Positions 18,461-26,882 of a DNA stretch of 64,000 bases are shown here, piece after piece (the stretch's first letter is position 1; each line of letters opens with the position of its first letter). The notes under the pieces were generated by a model. It did not search any database and had not been told where the DNA came from. It saw only the letters and a program-made list of their open reading frames with translations. The stretch is from assembly GCA_034931985.1 (NCBI GenBank), contig JAYGHB010000016.1, positions 1 to 64,000 of the forward strand, in the 5' to 3' direction. Source of the DNA: Halotia wernerae (GTDB taxonomy: Bacteria > Cyanobacteriota > Cyanobacteriia > Cyanobacteriales > Nostocaceae). The translations under genes were made by a program, and so were the position numbers.

Positions 18461-19447
18461 CTACTCATTACAGTTTAAATAAATCCAGTCATTTTGTACT
18501 TGGGCGATCGCACCACCAGGAAATGGATCAGTTTGCGAACGGTTAGGCGCGGTAATTAAAGCTGTTAATTTTTCAATATGTTCAAAATTAGGTGCATCGG
18601 GAAGTATTTGTTGTAATACCTGACGCATGACACGACGTTGCAATGCTAATGGTGCTGTTTGCAATATTCGACGATTTAATCTGATGGGATGATTATTTTC
18701 CCCCTGTTCCATCGCTGCTTGTTGCAACTGCTGCGCTGCTTGTTCTAAATATTCCACTTCCGCTTGCAGAAGTTCTGCTGTTTGGGCTAAGGCTGATTCG
18801 ACATTGGGGTTAAAATTTGCTTGCAAATAAGGTATTAACTCTTGGCGGATACGATTACGGGCGTATTTAACATCTTGATTGGTGGAATCTTCCCAAATTG
18901 GTAAATGAAACTCTTGGCAAAACTGTTCTGTTTGTTTGCGAGTGACTTCTAAAAGTGGACGCACTAGCATCATGCCTGTTTCTAATGGGCGTTGCCAAGT
19001 TAAAGCCTGTAAACCATCAGCACCAGTACCGCGCATTAAATTGTAAAGCAGAGTTTCGGCGCGATCGCTGGCTGTGTGTCCTGTAATAATATATTGGTAA
19101 TTATTGGCTTGGGCGATCGCACTTAAAGTTTGATATCGCCAATTGCGTGCCTTCGCTTCACTATTTAAAGGTTCATTCGCCGTTTCTAAATAAAAAGATA
19201 TACCCCAATTTTGAGCTAAATTTTTGACATGATTGGCATTAGCTTGGGAGTCAGAACGCCAGCGATGATCGCAATGGGCAATACCTAAATACCATCCCCA
19301 TTTCGGTTGTAAATCTAACAGTAATTTGATTAAGCACAGAGAATCTTGCCCACCAGAAACAGCTACTAATAGGCGCTGGTCACGCTCAAATAAGCGGCGC
19401 GATCGGATGGTGCGATGTATTTGTGCATGTAGGGGAGTCCATACCAT
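18461..19447 (-). CDS. tilS: tRNA(Ile)-lysidine synthetase
   Basis: This enzyme attaches lysine to C34 of the AUA-reading tRNA-Ile, using ATP, and changes codon specificity from Met to Ile. The N-type PP-loop SGGQDSL lies at about residues 31-37. It is followed by the family pattern HCDHRWR, and ITGHTASDRAETLLYNLMRGTG, and an EDSTN block. I chose the ATG at 19447 (328 residues) because homology begins at MVWTPLHAQIHRTI; an upstream ATG at 19492 adds a non-conserved 15-residue head. It is an essential housekeeping gene, apparently monocistronic. Confidence 0.92.
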   Translation of the reverse strand: MVWTPLHAQIHRTIRSRRLFERDQRLLVAVSGGQDSLCLIKLLLDLQPKWGWYLGIAHCDHRWRSDSQANANHVKNLAQNWGISFYLETANEPLNSEAKARNWRYQTLSAIAQANNYQYIITGHTASDRAETLLYNLMRGTGADGLQALTWQRPLETGMMLVRPLLEVTRKQTEQFCQEFHLPIWEDSTNQDVKYARNRIRQELIPYLQANFNPNVESALAQTAELLQAEVEYLEQAAQQLQQAAMEQGENNHPIRLNRRILQTAPLALQRRVMRQVLQQILPDAPNFEHIEKLTALITAPNRSQTDPFPGGAIAQVQNDWIYLNCNE

Positions 19448-19561
19448 TGTGGAGAATGGGAAGAAAGATTTTTTGTTACTTTTTGTACCCAATAATATCT
19501 AGGATTTTATTTAATTCTTTGTCATAGTGTTTTAACCCTTAAGAAGTGACTGTTCCCTACC

Positions 19562-19695
19562 AGGACTTACGCAAAAATGGACAAAAAGCTTAATTTATCG
19601 AACCGCCAAGATGCCAAGAACGCCTTCTCTACGAGAGGCTTCCGCCAACGCGCAGCGTCTCGTAGAGAAGAATTGGTAGAGCGTGCGTAAGTCCT
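19562..19695. mobile_element. 'GGACTTACGCA' TIR element with a nested palindrome
   Basis: Ends are AGGACTTACGC and GCGTAAGTCCT. The inner sequence (ATGGACAAAAAGCTTAATTT, then CGAACCGCCAAGATGCCAAG) matches the copy at 30360-30445. It is interrupted at 19625-19667 by a 43-bp insert whose ends, TTCTCTACGAGA/TCTCGTAGAGAA, form a second palindrome. Confidence 0.85.
19625..19667. repeat. 43-bp palindromic repeat nested in the element
   Basis: It is absent from the otherwise matching element at 30360-30445, so it is a secondary insertion. The arms TTCTCTACGAGA and TCTCGTAGAGAA use the two adjoining A residues. The centre, GGCTTCCGCCAACGCGCAGC, is GC-rich. Confidence 0.75.
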
Positions 19696-19703
19696 ACCTA
19701 CAC

Positions 19704-20435
19704 TTACTTCTTCAAATCAGAAGATATCAAATGCAGCTTTGCCACCATTTCGGCACGATTTATAACTTCCAGCTTGCGAAATATCCGTTTTAAAGCTTGC
19801 TTAACTGAATTTTCTGTAATCCATAAAGCCGTACCGATTTTAGCATTAGTTAATCCCTGTGCTACTAATTCAGCAATTTGAATTTCACGCGCTGTTAGGC
19901 GATTATTTACAGAAGAATTTATTCTAATTTGTTGTATACCTAATGTGGCTAAACAAGCTGATATATGAGTGCAAACAGCGCTGAGATGAGCAATATCTTG
20001 ATGATGAAACGCTGGTGTTTCACCCACACGAGCAAAATAAACTGCGCCGATGAGACTACCGCCGCCAACTATTGGCCCAGTCATAATGTGTTCGTGGTCG
20101 TAGGATGCACAACAATTCTGATAAAGTTCGCATTGCTTCCACCCTCCTGGAGGTAACACCATTTCCTCATGTGCTGGAGCATGATGCTCAACTACGTAGC
20201 GCAGAACTGGATCAACAGCTCGACCGACCTTTTCATAAAGTTCTACAAAAGTATCAGCATTGGGTACACCGTGGATATCGACCGCCATGTAGCGCGATCG
20301 CTCATTGAAAAGATAGATTCCCCAACGTTGAACGCTAAAATGCTCACCAACCCCATCCATAAAGCGCAGTCTGAGTTCGCGTTGATCGCGAGCAGAGGCT
20401 AAAGCTTGGAATAGCTCATGAAGAGAATTAGCCAT
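19704..20435 (-). CDS. GAF-type sensor with LuxR HTH, regulator 1
   Basis: A 243-residue putative transcription factor. Residues 1-160 form a GAF-like ligand or redox domain (HFSVQRWGIYLFNE, then DHEHIMTGPIVGGGSLIGAVYFAR). The C terminus is a LuxR/NarL HTH (LTAREIQIAELVAQGLTNAKIG, about residues 178-199) followed by a recognition helix in TENSVKQALKRIFRKLEV. It is divergent from the DJ-1/PfpI gene 88 bp away and is probably its regulator. It shares architecture and many residues with the regulator at 21219-21899. Histidines in VVEHHAPAHEE and DHEH could be metal or cofactor ligands (inference). The ligand is unknown. Confidence 0.85.
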   Translation of the reverse strand: MANSLHELFQALASARDQRELRLRFMDGVGEHFSVQRWGIYLFNERSRYMAVDIHGVPNADTFVELYEKVGRAVDPVLRYVVEHHAPAHEEMVLPPGGWKQCELYQNCCASYDHEHIMTGPIVGGGSLIGAVYFARVGETPAFHHQDIAHLSAVCTHISACLATLGIQQIRINSSVNNRLTAREIQIAELVAQGLTNAKIGTALWITENSVKQALKRIFRKLEVINRAEMVAKLHLISSDLKK

Positions 20436-20523
20436 TGAACTGAAAATGTACTCGATTGAGGACTAGGCAGTTTTAATACTCACTTCTACCATATTTCATA
20501 ACTATCATTAACAGAAGTTAGCA

Positions 20524-21222
20524 ATGACAAATCCAGCCAAATATCACATCGGCTTAGTTATTTTCCCTGGTATGACTCAACTTGATATTACTGGGCCTCA
20601 CCAGGTATTTGCCCTGATGCCTAATACTTGTGTCCACTTGTTGTGGAAGTCTTTGCAGCCAGTAACTAGTAACGAAGGTATGACAATATTGCCTACAACC
20701 ACTTTTGACGACTGTCCATCACTCGATGTTTTGTGCGTTCCCGGTGGTGCTGCGGGACAGGTGGAAATGATGCGGGATGCTGAAGTGCTGGAATTTCTCC
20801 AACAACAAGGTAAAACTGCAAAATATATCACTTCAGTCTGCACTGGCTCTTTGATTTTAGCGGCGGCTGGATTATTACAAGGCTACCGTGCTGCTTGCCA
20901 TTGGGCATTTCGTGACCAGTTAGCGATGTTGGGAGTTGAGGTCGGAACTGAAAGAGTAGTAGTTGACCGCGATCGCATTACAGGCGGTGGTGTAACTGCT
21001 GGTATTGATTTTGGCTTGGTGGTTGCTGCTCATCTGTGTGGCGAGGAAACAGCTAAATTGATTCAGCTATTGTTAGAGTATAATCCTGCACCACCTTTTA
21101 ACGCCGGTTCTCCAGAAAATGCTGGAGAAGTTTTAGTAGCACAAGTTAGGAAATTGGGCAGAAAAATGATTGTAGCATCCCTTGCACAGACTAAGGAAAC
21201 AGCTAAGTTGCTGGGTGTTTAA
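20524..21222 (+). CDS. DJ-1/PfpI family protein, isonitrile hydratase-like
   Basis: A 232-residue class I glutamine amidotransferase-like fold. The nucleophile elbow is SVCTGSLILAAAGLLQG with C106; D21 near the start (LDITGPHQVF) is characteristic of the isonitrile hydratase (InhA)/cyclohexyl isocyanide hydratase branch. H127 in ACHWAFRD completes the usual site. Members hydrate isonitriles to N-formyl amines, but many DJ-1 relatives deal with aldehydes or act as stress sensors, so the substrate is uncertain. GAF-LuxR paralogues lie on both sides: one divergent, the other convergent and overlapping the stop codon by 4 bp. Confidence 0.87.
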   Translation: MTNPAKYHIGLVIFPGMTQLDITGPHQVFALMPNTCVHLLWKSLQPVTSNEGMTILPTTTFDDCPSLDVLCVPGGAAGQVEMMRDAEVLEFLQQQGKTAKYITSVCTGSLILAAAGLLQGYRAACHWAFRDQLAMLGVEVGTERVVVDRDRITGGGVTAGIDFGLVVAAHLCGEETAKLIQLLLEYNPAPPFNAGSPENAGEVLVAQVRKLGRKMIVASLAQTKETAKLLGV

Positions 21223-21899
21223 ACAGACTCAGAGGATATCAAATGCAACTTTGCCACCATTTCAGTACGAGCTGAAACTCCCAGCTTACGGAACATTCTT
21301 TTGAGGGCTTGCTTAACAGAATTTTGGGTAATCCAAAGTTTTTCACCAACTTCCGCATTCGTTAAACCCTGCGCCACCAATTCGGCAATTTCTAACTCAC
21401 GGGGTGTTAGAGGACTTGGTAACAGAGAATTTGATATTTTTGGTGGTTTGGCTCGTAAGGTTGCCATTCTAGCTGACAAGTGAATGCATAAGGCGCTTAA
21501 ATCAGCAAGGTCATCGCCATCAAAAGCCGCAGTTCCGCGATCGCGGGTTAAGTTTAGTGTTCCTACAAGCCTCCCATCACAAACAATTGGGCCAGTCATT
21601 ACGTGTTCGTGATCGTGGCGTGAGCAAAAATGCTGCCAATCTCCTGGGGATAAAATTGACTGTTCATGAGCGGGTGCATGACGTTCAACTACATAGCGTC
21701 CGATGGGATTGCCTTCCATGCATACTGCTGGAATAGCCTGAGTATTAATTTCAGTTGTTGGCTGTTCATCTAGGAGATAGATACCCCAATGTTGTACGCC
21801 AAAATGTTCGCCAATTTTATCTGCTAAAGCTAGTTGTAGTTCTTGCTCATTGCGGACGTTGGCGATCGCTTCAAATACGGCGTAGAGAGAATTAGGCAT
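21219..21899 (-). CDS. GAF-type sensor with LuxR HTH, regulator 2
   Basis: A 226-residue paralogue of the regulator at 19704-20435. Shared patterns include EHFGVQHWGIYLLDE, VVERHAPAHEQ, DHEHVMTGPIV, and the HTH LTPRELEIAELVAQGLTNAEVG followed by TQNSVKQALKRMFRKLGV. It converges on the DJ-1/PfpI gene with a 4-bp overlap of the two 3' ends. The pairing suggests an ancient duplication around the enzyme gene, perhaps with two related signals. The protein is soluble, and no DNA site could be identified. Confidence 0.85.
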   Translation of the reverse strand: MPNSLYAVFEAIANVRNEQELQLALADKIGEHFGVQHWGIYLLDEQPTTEINTQAIPAVCMEGNPIGRYVVERHAPAHEQSILSPGDWQHFCSRHDHEHVMTGPIVCDGRLVGTLNLTRDRGTAAFDGDDLADLSALCIHLSARMATLRAKPPKISNSLLPSPLTPRELEIAELVAQGLTNAEVGEKLWITQNSVKQALKRMFRKLGVSARTEMVAKLHLISSESV

Positions 21900-22001
21900 A
21901 AGTGTACCCAGTTGGGGTCTATGCGAGACTCAGCAATTACTTCTATGCTAATACCAGCAAAGATAAAACGCTAATCTAACTGGTAATGCTAGGAGAAGTA
22001 T

Positions 22002-22658
22002 ATGACAGTTACAAAACTCTCTGCTCAGGAACTTTTCCGGGCTGCTTATGAAAATCGCTACACTTGGGATCAGAATTTCCCCGGTTATACCGCAGATATT
22101 ACTTTTAAGCATGACGATCAAGTAGTCACGGGTAAAGTTGTCGTCAACGCTAATCTCAAGGCGGAAGTATTGGGTGTAGATGACGAGGAAGCCAAGAAAG
22201 CAATTCACGGTCAAGCGTGGGAAATTGCTATTCACCGTGTCCGTCGGTCTTTTGAAGACACTCACAGCACAAATACATTTAGCTATGGGAACACTGACGA
22301 AACTGGTGCAGTTGAGATCTTAGTTGGTGGTAAGTCTGAGGGTGATAAATACAAGGTTCGTAATAACGAAGTTTGTCATGTTCACCGTTTAATTCACGGT
22401 ACTTTCGTAACAATCAACACTTTCAGCAGTCATGACACCGGGGAAGGCTATTTGTCTCATACTTATGACTCTGTTTATCATGACCCCAAAACTGGGGAAC
22501 AAAAAGGTGGTAGAAGCGAATTTACCGATGAATACGAAAAGGTAGGCGATTATTTTATTTTGAATCGCCGGGAAATTCGGACTGAGACAGCAGGACAACT
22601 CTCAACTCAAGAGTTTGTTTTCTCGAATATTAAATTGTTGGAACCTGTTGCTGCTTAA
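22002..22658 (+). CDS. DUF3386 family protein
   Basis: A 218-residue protein of the cyanobacteria-specific DUF3386 family. I recognise it from its opening (LFRAAYENRYTWDQNFPGY) and the region LIHGTFVTINTFSSHDTGEGYLS. It has no signal peptide or membrane segment. The beta-rich composition suggests a lipocalin-like or other barrel fold, which is inference. The start has GGAGAA about 9 bp upstream. A HIP1-built hairpin terminator follows directly. Confidence 0.75.
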   Translation: MTVTKLSAQELFRAAYENRYTWDQNFPGYTADITFKHDDQVVTGKVVVNANLKAEVLGVDDEEAKKAIHGQAWEIAIHRVRRSFEDTHSTNTFSYGNTDETGAVEILVGGKSEGDKYKVRNNEVCHVHRLIHGTFVTINTFSSHDTGEGYLSHTYDSVYHDPKTGEQKGGRSEFTDEYEKVGDYFILNRREIRTETAGQLSTQEFVFSNIKLLEPVAA

Positions 22659-22678
22659 GCTACATTCTGCAATATAAA

Positions 22679-22720
22679 TAAAAGCGATCGCTCTTGAAAC
22701 TCCAGAAGCGATCGCTTTTA
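22679..22720 (+). terminator. HIP1-built hairpin terminator
   Basis: TAAAAGCGATCGCT pairs perfectly with AGCGATCGCTTTTA across a 14-base loop and is followed by TTTTGA. It ends the DUF3386 transcript. Each arm is itself a HIP1 octamer. Confidence 0.7.
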
Positions 22721-22739
22721 TTTTGACTTAAATTAATTT

Positions 22740-23093
22740 ATGAACACGATCTTCCACATTACCCAACGCCAACAATGGGAACAAGCCAACCTCATCGGTA
22801 GCTATCGCGGTGATACGCTGGATATTGAAGGCTTTATCCACTGTTCAAAAGCTACCCAAATAGTCAAAGTTGCCAATAGGTTTTTCCTCAATCAACAAGG
22901 ATTAGTATTGCTGGCTATTGACTCTAATCAAGTTCAAGCAGAAATTCGCTATGAAGTTGCTGAGATAGGTGAACTATTTCCACACATTTATGGTGTTTTG
23001 AATATTGATGCTATCTATCAGGTAATTAACTTTGAACCTAAAAAAGATGGTTTTTTTGAGTTACCACCAGAAGTTGTAAACTTATCGTTATAA
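22740..23093 (+). CDS. DUF952 family protein
   Basis: A 117-residue small protein of the DUF952 family. Visible features are the start IFHITQRQQWE, then GFIHCSK and the C-terminal half FPHIYGVLNIDAI. The conserved His and Cys of FIHCS, plus the later HIYG, suggest a small-molecule binding pocket. It is related in fold to ADP-ribosyltransferase-like proteins, but its function is unknown. It is 14 bp upstream of the atzG-like gene and may be co-transcribed with the amidase pair. Confidence 0.82.
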   Translation: MNTIFHITQRQQWEQANLIGSYRGDTLDIEGFIHCSKATQIVKVANRFFLNQQGLVLLAIDSNQVQAEIRYEVAEIGELFPHIYGVLNIDAIYQVINFEPKKDGFFELPPEVVNLSL

Positions 23094-23106
23094 ACACAAA
23101 AAAAAG

Positions 23107-23295
23107 ATGGAAAGTCAAGAATTTAATGTGGTTGAATATGTAAATCAAATGGCGTTACTGTTAGATCTACAAATAACAGATGAATATCAAGATGGTGTGG
23201 TGGCAAATTTTGAGAAAATAAAAGCGATCGCCAATCTCGTCAATTCCTTTCCTATACCAGAAGATATTGAAGTTGCACCAGTATTTGAACCATGA
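23107..23295 (+). CDS. atzG: AtzG-like (DUF4089) subunit
   Basis: A 62-residue protein with the DUF4089 pattern: YVNQMALLLDLQITDEYQDGV, then NFEKIKAIANLVNSFPIP, then VAPVF. In Pseudomonas sp. ADP, AtzG is a short helical partner that wraps and stabilises the amidase AtzE. Here it overlaps the downstream amidase by the 4-bp ATGA, so translational coupling and complex formation are expected. Confidence 0.82.
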   Translation: MESQEFNVVEYVNQMALLLDLQITDEYQDGVVANFEKIKAIANLVNSFPIPEDIEVAPVFEP

Positions 23296-24644
23296 ATGAT
23301 GCTGTATCAATAGCTGCTGCTGTACGTGCAGGTGAAGTTAGCGCAGTGGAAGTTACCAAAGCTGCATTAGCACAAATCGCAGCACGAGATCATGAACTCA
23401 ACTGCTTTACATCTGTGACTACAGAAATGGCTTTGACAGATGCAGCCCGAATTGACAAAGAAATTGCCCAAGGTAATAACCCTGGTTTACTGGCTGGTGT
23501 GCCTTTTGCAGTCAAAAACCTCTTCGACATCGCTGGTTTAACAACTCTGGCGGGTTCCAAAATCAACGCGGAAAATTCCCCAGCTACCCAAGACGCAACC
23601 GCAGTAACCAAGCTGAAACAAGCAGGTGCTGTGTTAGTCGGCGCTTTAAATATGGATGAGTACGCCTATGGATTTGTGACAGAAAACTCTCATTACGGTG
23701 CTACCCATAATCCCCATGATTTACAGCGTGTAGCTGGCGGTTCATCGGGTGGTTCAGCGGCGGCTGTTGCTGCTGGGTTAGTCCCGCTAACTTTGGGTTC
23801 TGATACTAATGGTTCAATTCGCGTTCCCGCTGCCTTGTGTGGAGTTTTTGGTTTCAAACCAACTTACGGACGATTATCTCGTGCTGGGGTAGCTTTATTT
23901 TCTAGCAGTTTTGACCACATAGGTTGCTTTACTCGTTCGGTAGAGGATATCGCTACTGTTTTTGATGTACTTCAAGGCGAAGACGATCGCGATCCAATTT
24001 GTACAAAGCGTCCACCGCAATTTTGTTTACCCCAACTCAATCAAGATATTGCTGATATTAGAATTGCAATTGCTGGTGATTATTTTGTCAAAGGTGCAGA
24101 ACCAGAAGCCTTAGCAGCAGTGCAAAAGGTAGCAGATGCTTTGGATGTGACTGAGTATGTGACGCTACCAGAAGCCCATCGCGCCCGTGCGGCGGCGTTT
24201 ATAATTACAGCTAGCGAGGGGGCGAATCTGCATTTAGACAAATTGCGATCGCGTCCTCATGATTTTGATCCAGCTACACGCGATCGCTTTTTGGCTGGGG
24301 CGTTAATTCCTAGCACTTGGTATTTACAAGCACAACGCTTTCGGAGATGGTATCGCGATCGCATCCGGGAAGTGTTTCAAAATGTGGATGTAATTCTTGC
24401 GCCAACTACACCAATTTCCGCACCATTAATTGGTCAAAAAACTATGATATTAGATGGGGAAGAAATTCTCATCCGTCCTCATTTAGGATTATTTACTCAA
24501 CCTTTATCTTTTATTGGTTTACCTGTTTTATCAATACCAATTCAATGTCTAAATAATCTACCTTTAGGTGTGCAATTGATAGCTGCACCTAACAATGAAG
24601 GGTTAATTTTACGGGTTGCAGCCGTAATAGAGGCAAAGCTATGA
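23292..24644 (+). CDS. atzE: AtzE-like amidase
   Basis: A 450-residue amidase-signature enzyme with an intact Ser-cisSer-Lys triad: K75 in PFAVKNLFD, S151 in GGSSGGS and S175 in DTNGSIRVPA. The S151-S175 spacing of 24 matches fatty-acid amide hydrolase. With a DUF4089 partner directly upstream, it fits the AtzE family, which deaminates 1-carboxybiuret. In organisms without cyanuric acid degradation the same pair probably acts on a related ureido or carbamoyl compound in nitrogen salvage (inference). No other atz or urea carboxylase genes are in the window. Confidence 0.85.
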   Translation: MNDAVSIAAAVRAGEVSAVEVTKAALAQIAARDHELNCFTSVTTEMALTDAARIDKEIAQGNNPGLLAGVPFAVKNLFDIAGLTTLAGSKINAENSPATQDATAVTKLKQAGAVLVGALNMDEYAYGFVTENSHYGATHNPHDLQRVAGGSSGGSAAAVAAGLVPLTLGSDTNGSIRVPAALCGVFGFKPTYGRLSRAGVALFSSSFDHIGCFTRSVEDIATVFDVLQGEDDRDPICTKRPPQFCLPQLNQDIADIRIAIAGDYFVKGAEPEALAAVQKVADALDVTEYVTLPEAHRARAAAFIITASEGANLHLDKLRSRPHDFDPATRDRFLAGALIPSTWYLQAQRFRRWYRDRIREVFQNVDVILAPTTPISAPLIGQKTMILDGEEILIRPHLGLFTQPLSFIGLPVLSIPIQCLNNLPLGVQLIAAPNNEGLILRVAAVIEAKL

Positions 24645-24663
24645 TTATAGTTTCAATGCATTG

Positions 24664-24891
24664 TCGCCAACTTCACGTATCAGGGTTGTTAATTTCTGGA
24701 ATTTCTGGATATCTTCGCCAGCAATAGGCAACTTTACCCAACTTAGTTTGAGGATTTCTGAGCTAGAGAAAACAGCGATCGCACTGTAATACTTCCCCAA
24801 GTGCTGGAAGTATTACAGCAAAGGTAGAATCAGGCTCGCTGTTTTTATCTAAAATACTTTGTATGGTGTTTGGTAAAGCTATATCTGTCAT
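24664..24891 (-). pseudogene. GAF-domain protein, broken N-terminal relic
   Basis: Reading from ATG at 24889-24891 gives MTDIALPNTIQSILDKNSEP, continues to LGEVLQCDRCFL, hits TAG at 24763-24765, and goes on in the same frame as LRNPQTKLGKVAYCWRRYPE before a second stop. In cyanobacterial GAF proteins of this type, as I recall them, the position of the TAG is a Tyr (FLYLRNP), so a single base change probably created it. The rest of the GAF domain is missing. A 13-bp palindrome (24784-24818) lies within it. Confidence 0.65.
24784..24818. repeat. Perfect 13-bp palindrome
   Basis: CTGTAATACTTCC, a 9-base loop, GGAAGTATTACAG. It lies inside the GAF relic. On the minus strand it also encodes part of the relic (AVILPALGEVLQ), so the symmetry may be partly coincidental with coding. 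Confidence 0.5.
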
Positions 24892-25033
24892 TAAAAAGTA
24901 AGTTATTCTTTTGGCTATTTTCTCAACAAACTTCAATTTAAAAGATCACCCTATAGGCACAAATGACAATGAATATGATAAATTAATGGATATTAATAAG
25001 TAGATTACTTAAGATGTTTATGCCTATAAAATC

Positions 25034-25061
25034 ACTCCATTTTTTTGATAAAAAATGGAGT
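25034..25061. terminator. Hairpin ACTCCATTTTTT/AAAAAATGGAGT
   Basis: A perfect 12-bp stem with a 4-base loop, 83 bp beyond the csbD-like stop codon on the minus strand. The T-run in one arm makes it a plausible intrinsic terminator for that gene. Bases 24892-25033 on either side show nothing else. Confidence 0.5.
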
Positions 25062-25143
25062 ATTCAATGGCGTATTCTTAATACTAAATCATTCTTAAAT
25101 ATTATATAGATGACACCCTAACATTGGATCTGGAGAAGCTAAT

Positions 25144-25326
25144 TTAGTCAATCACTTTCTTCAGTTCATCTTTGATGTTTTCTGTTGTGTGAATAACTTG
25201 GGCTTCAGCTTGCTTGGACTGGCCTTCAGCTTTATCTGCCGGATTACCGCTTACTTCACCAATTACTTCTTGTACCTTGCCTTCAATATTTTTGGCAGTG
25301 GCTTCTACTCTTTTTTCTACGCTCAT
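25144..25326 (-). CDS. CsbD-like stress protein
   Basis: A 60-residue hydrophilic, charged helix-rich protein of the CsbD family: EATAKNIEGKVQEVIGEVSGNP, then KAEGQSKQAEAQ. CsbD in Bacillus is under sigma-B control, and cyanobacterial members are stress- or desiccation-induced; the biochemical role is unknown. The start is preceded by AAGGAAGAA. It begins a run of stress-associated genes continuing to 29 kb. Confidence 0.88.
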   Translation of the reverse strand: MSVEKRVEATAKNIEGKVQEVIGEVSGNPADKAEGQSKQAEAQVIHTTENIKDELKKVID

Positions 25327-25592
25327 CTTTTTATTCTTCCTTAAGTTATTTGAAATACTATACTATTAAGTAAAATACCAGTATCATATGTTTTTACATA
25401 CTATCCTAGGGTAGAATAAATATTTCTACATTTCATTACTTAAGACAGATGCATAATTAAATAATATAACTGCGATGAGAAGTGCATATCCAAACAAGGT
25501 TTTTATTATAGAGTCTACACAGATAATTAAACCTGTTTACTATTATTAACCTAAAGTCAGAACAAATTTTATTGATAAGGAAAACATTAAGA

Positions 25593-26474
25593 GTGGTTAC
25601 AAGGCATAAAAAAAATGCGTGGGTAAGTGAGATCAATGACATCATCCGAGGTGCTTGTGGAGGTTTTTTATTTGGTATTCCTCTACTTTACACAATGGAA
25701 GTCTGGTGGATTGGCTCACTTGTAAAACCACAATTAATGATGATGGCGATCACATTAATGTTTACTGTAGTTTTCTTACTCAACCAGACAGAAGGTTTTC
25801 GTAAACGCAGATATCGCTGGCGAAATTATGAAGCAGCTATAGATACTGTAGAAGCAATCGCGATCGGACTAGCTTGCTCTGCCTTTATATTACTATTGTT
25901 ACGAGAATTAACACTTGAAACTTCTCTAAAAGAAGCCTTAGGTAAAATCATTTTTGAAAGCGTACCTTTTGCTCTTGGTGTTGCCCTAGCCAACCAGTTT
26001 TTAGGAGAAAGTAATAATAGTAATACTGAAATAGATCATCAACCAAACAACGTAACTAAGCACAAGCAGAATGGTTTAGATGCTACCCTTGCTGATTTAG
26101 GTGCAACCTTAATTGGTGCAACCGTAATTGCATTTAATATTGCTCCAACCGATGAAATTCCTATGCTAGCAGCCGCTGTTTCTGCACCTTGGCTTTTAGC
26201 AATGATTGCCACATCTTTAATAATTTCCTATTGCATTGTATTTCAGGCAGGTTTTTCAAATCAACAAAAGCGTAGGCAGCAAAAAGGTATATTCCAACGA
26301 CCCTCAAGTGAAACAATAATGTCTTATTTAGTGTCTCTACTAGCAGGTGCTTTTATGCTGTGGTTCTTTCAAAAGATAACTTTTAGCGATCCTTGGACAA
26401 TGTGGTTAGAGCATACTTTAGTGCTGGGTTTACCTGCAACTATTGGTGGTGCAGCTGGAAGATTAGCAATATGA
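25593..26474 (+). CDS. TIGR02587 family integral membrane protein
   Basis: An inner-membrane protein of about 293 residues with seven or so hydrophobic segments (GACGGFLFGIPLLYTMEVWW; LMMMAITLMFTVVFLL; AIAIGLACSAFILLLL; and others to VLGLPATIGGAAG). It matches TIGR02587, a family of unknown function found next to TIGR02588 genes, which is the arrangement here. The start is uncertain: GTG 25593 has AAGGA 11 bases upstream, while the longer TTG at 25572 lacks a ribosome site. Its stop overlaps the ATG of the next gene, so the two are translationally coupled. Confidence 0.8.
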   Translation: MVTRHKKNAWVSEINDIIRGACGGFLFGIPLLYTMEVWWIGSLVKPQLMMMAITLMFTVVFLLNQTEGFRKRRYRWRNYEAAIDTVEAIAIGLACSAFILLLLRELTLETSLKEALGKIIFESVPFALGVALANQFLGESNNSNTEIDHQPNNVTKHKQNGLDATLADLGATLIGATVIAFNIAPTDEIPMLAAAVSAPWLLAMIATSLIISYCIVFQAGFSNQQKRRQQKGIFQRPSSETIMSYLVSLLAGAFMLWFFQKITFSDPWTMWLEHTLVLGLPATIGGAAGRLAI

Positions 26475-26872
26475 ATAAAATCGAACAACAAGAATCAAAG
26501 CGTTCATTTGCCGAGTGGATGACATTCAGTATAGCCTCATTGATTCTAGCTGGAATTGTTAGCTTAGTAGGGTACATTTGGCTCAACGATAAAAATCAAC
26601 CTCCGATCATTTCAGTCACTAACAAACAGACAATCCGGGAAATTGATGGACAATTTTATGTCCCCTTTGAAGTTGTCAATACTGGAGGAGATACAGCCGA
26701 ATCAGTTCAAATTATTGCTGAGTTACAGATTAATGGCAAAGTTGTAGAAACAGGAGAACAACAAATTAATTTTTTATCGCGTGATGAAAAAGAAGCAGGC
26801 GCATTTGTGTTCAGTCAAAATCCTAGTCAAGGTAAGTTAATTTTGCGCGTTTCTAGCTACAAGTTACCTTAA
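26471..26872 (+). CDS. TIGR02588 family protein
   Basis: A 133-residue protein with one N-terminal membrane segment (FSIASLILAGIVSLVGYIWL, about residues 18-37) and an extracytoplasmic beta-rich domain (FYVPFEVVNTGGDTAESVQI). The ATG at 26471 overlaps the upstream TIGR02587 stop (ATGA). The family is known only as the partner of TIGR02587. The pair probably forms a membrane complex, which is inference. A strong palindrome 10 bp after the stop ends the unit. Confidence 0.82.
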   Translation: MNKIEQQESKRSFAEWMTFSIASLILAGIVSLVGYIWLNDKNQPPIISVTNKQTIREIDGQFYVPFEVVNTGGDTAESVQIIAELQINGKVVETGEQQINFLSRDEKEAGAFVFSQNPSQGKLILRVSSYKLP

Positions 26873-26882
26873 TATATTGGCT

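Noticed and set aside
25457..25645. 62-codon minus-strand frame at the start of the TIGR02587 gene
   Set aside because: It overlaps the confirmed membrane protein gene antisense and has no supporting signals.
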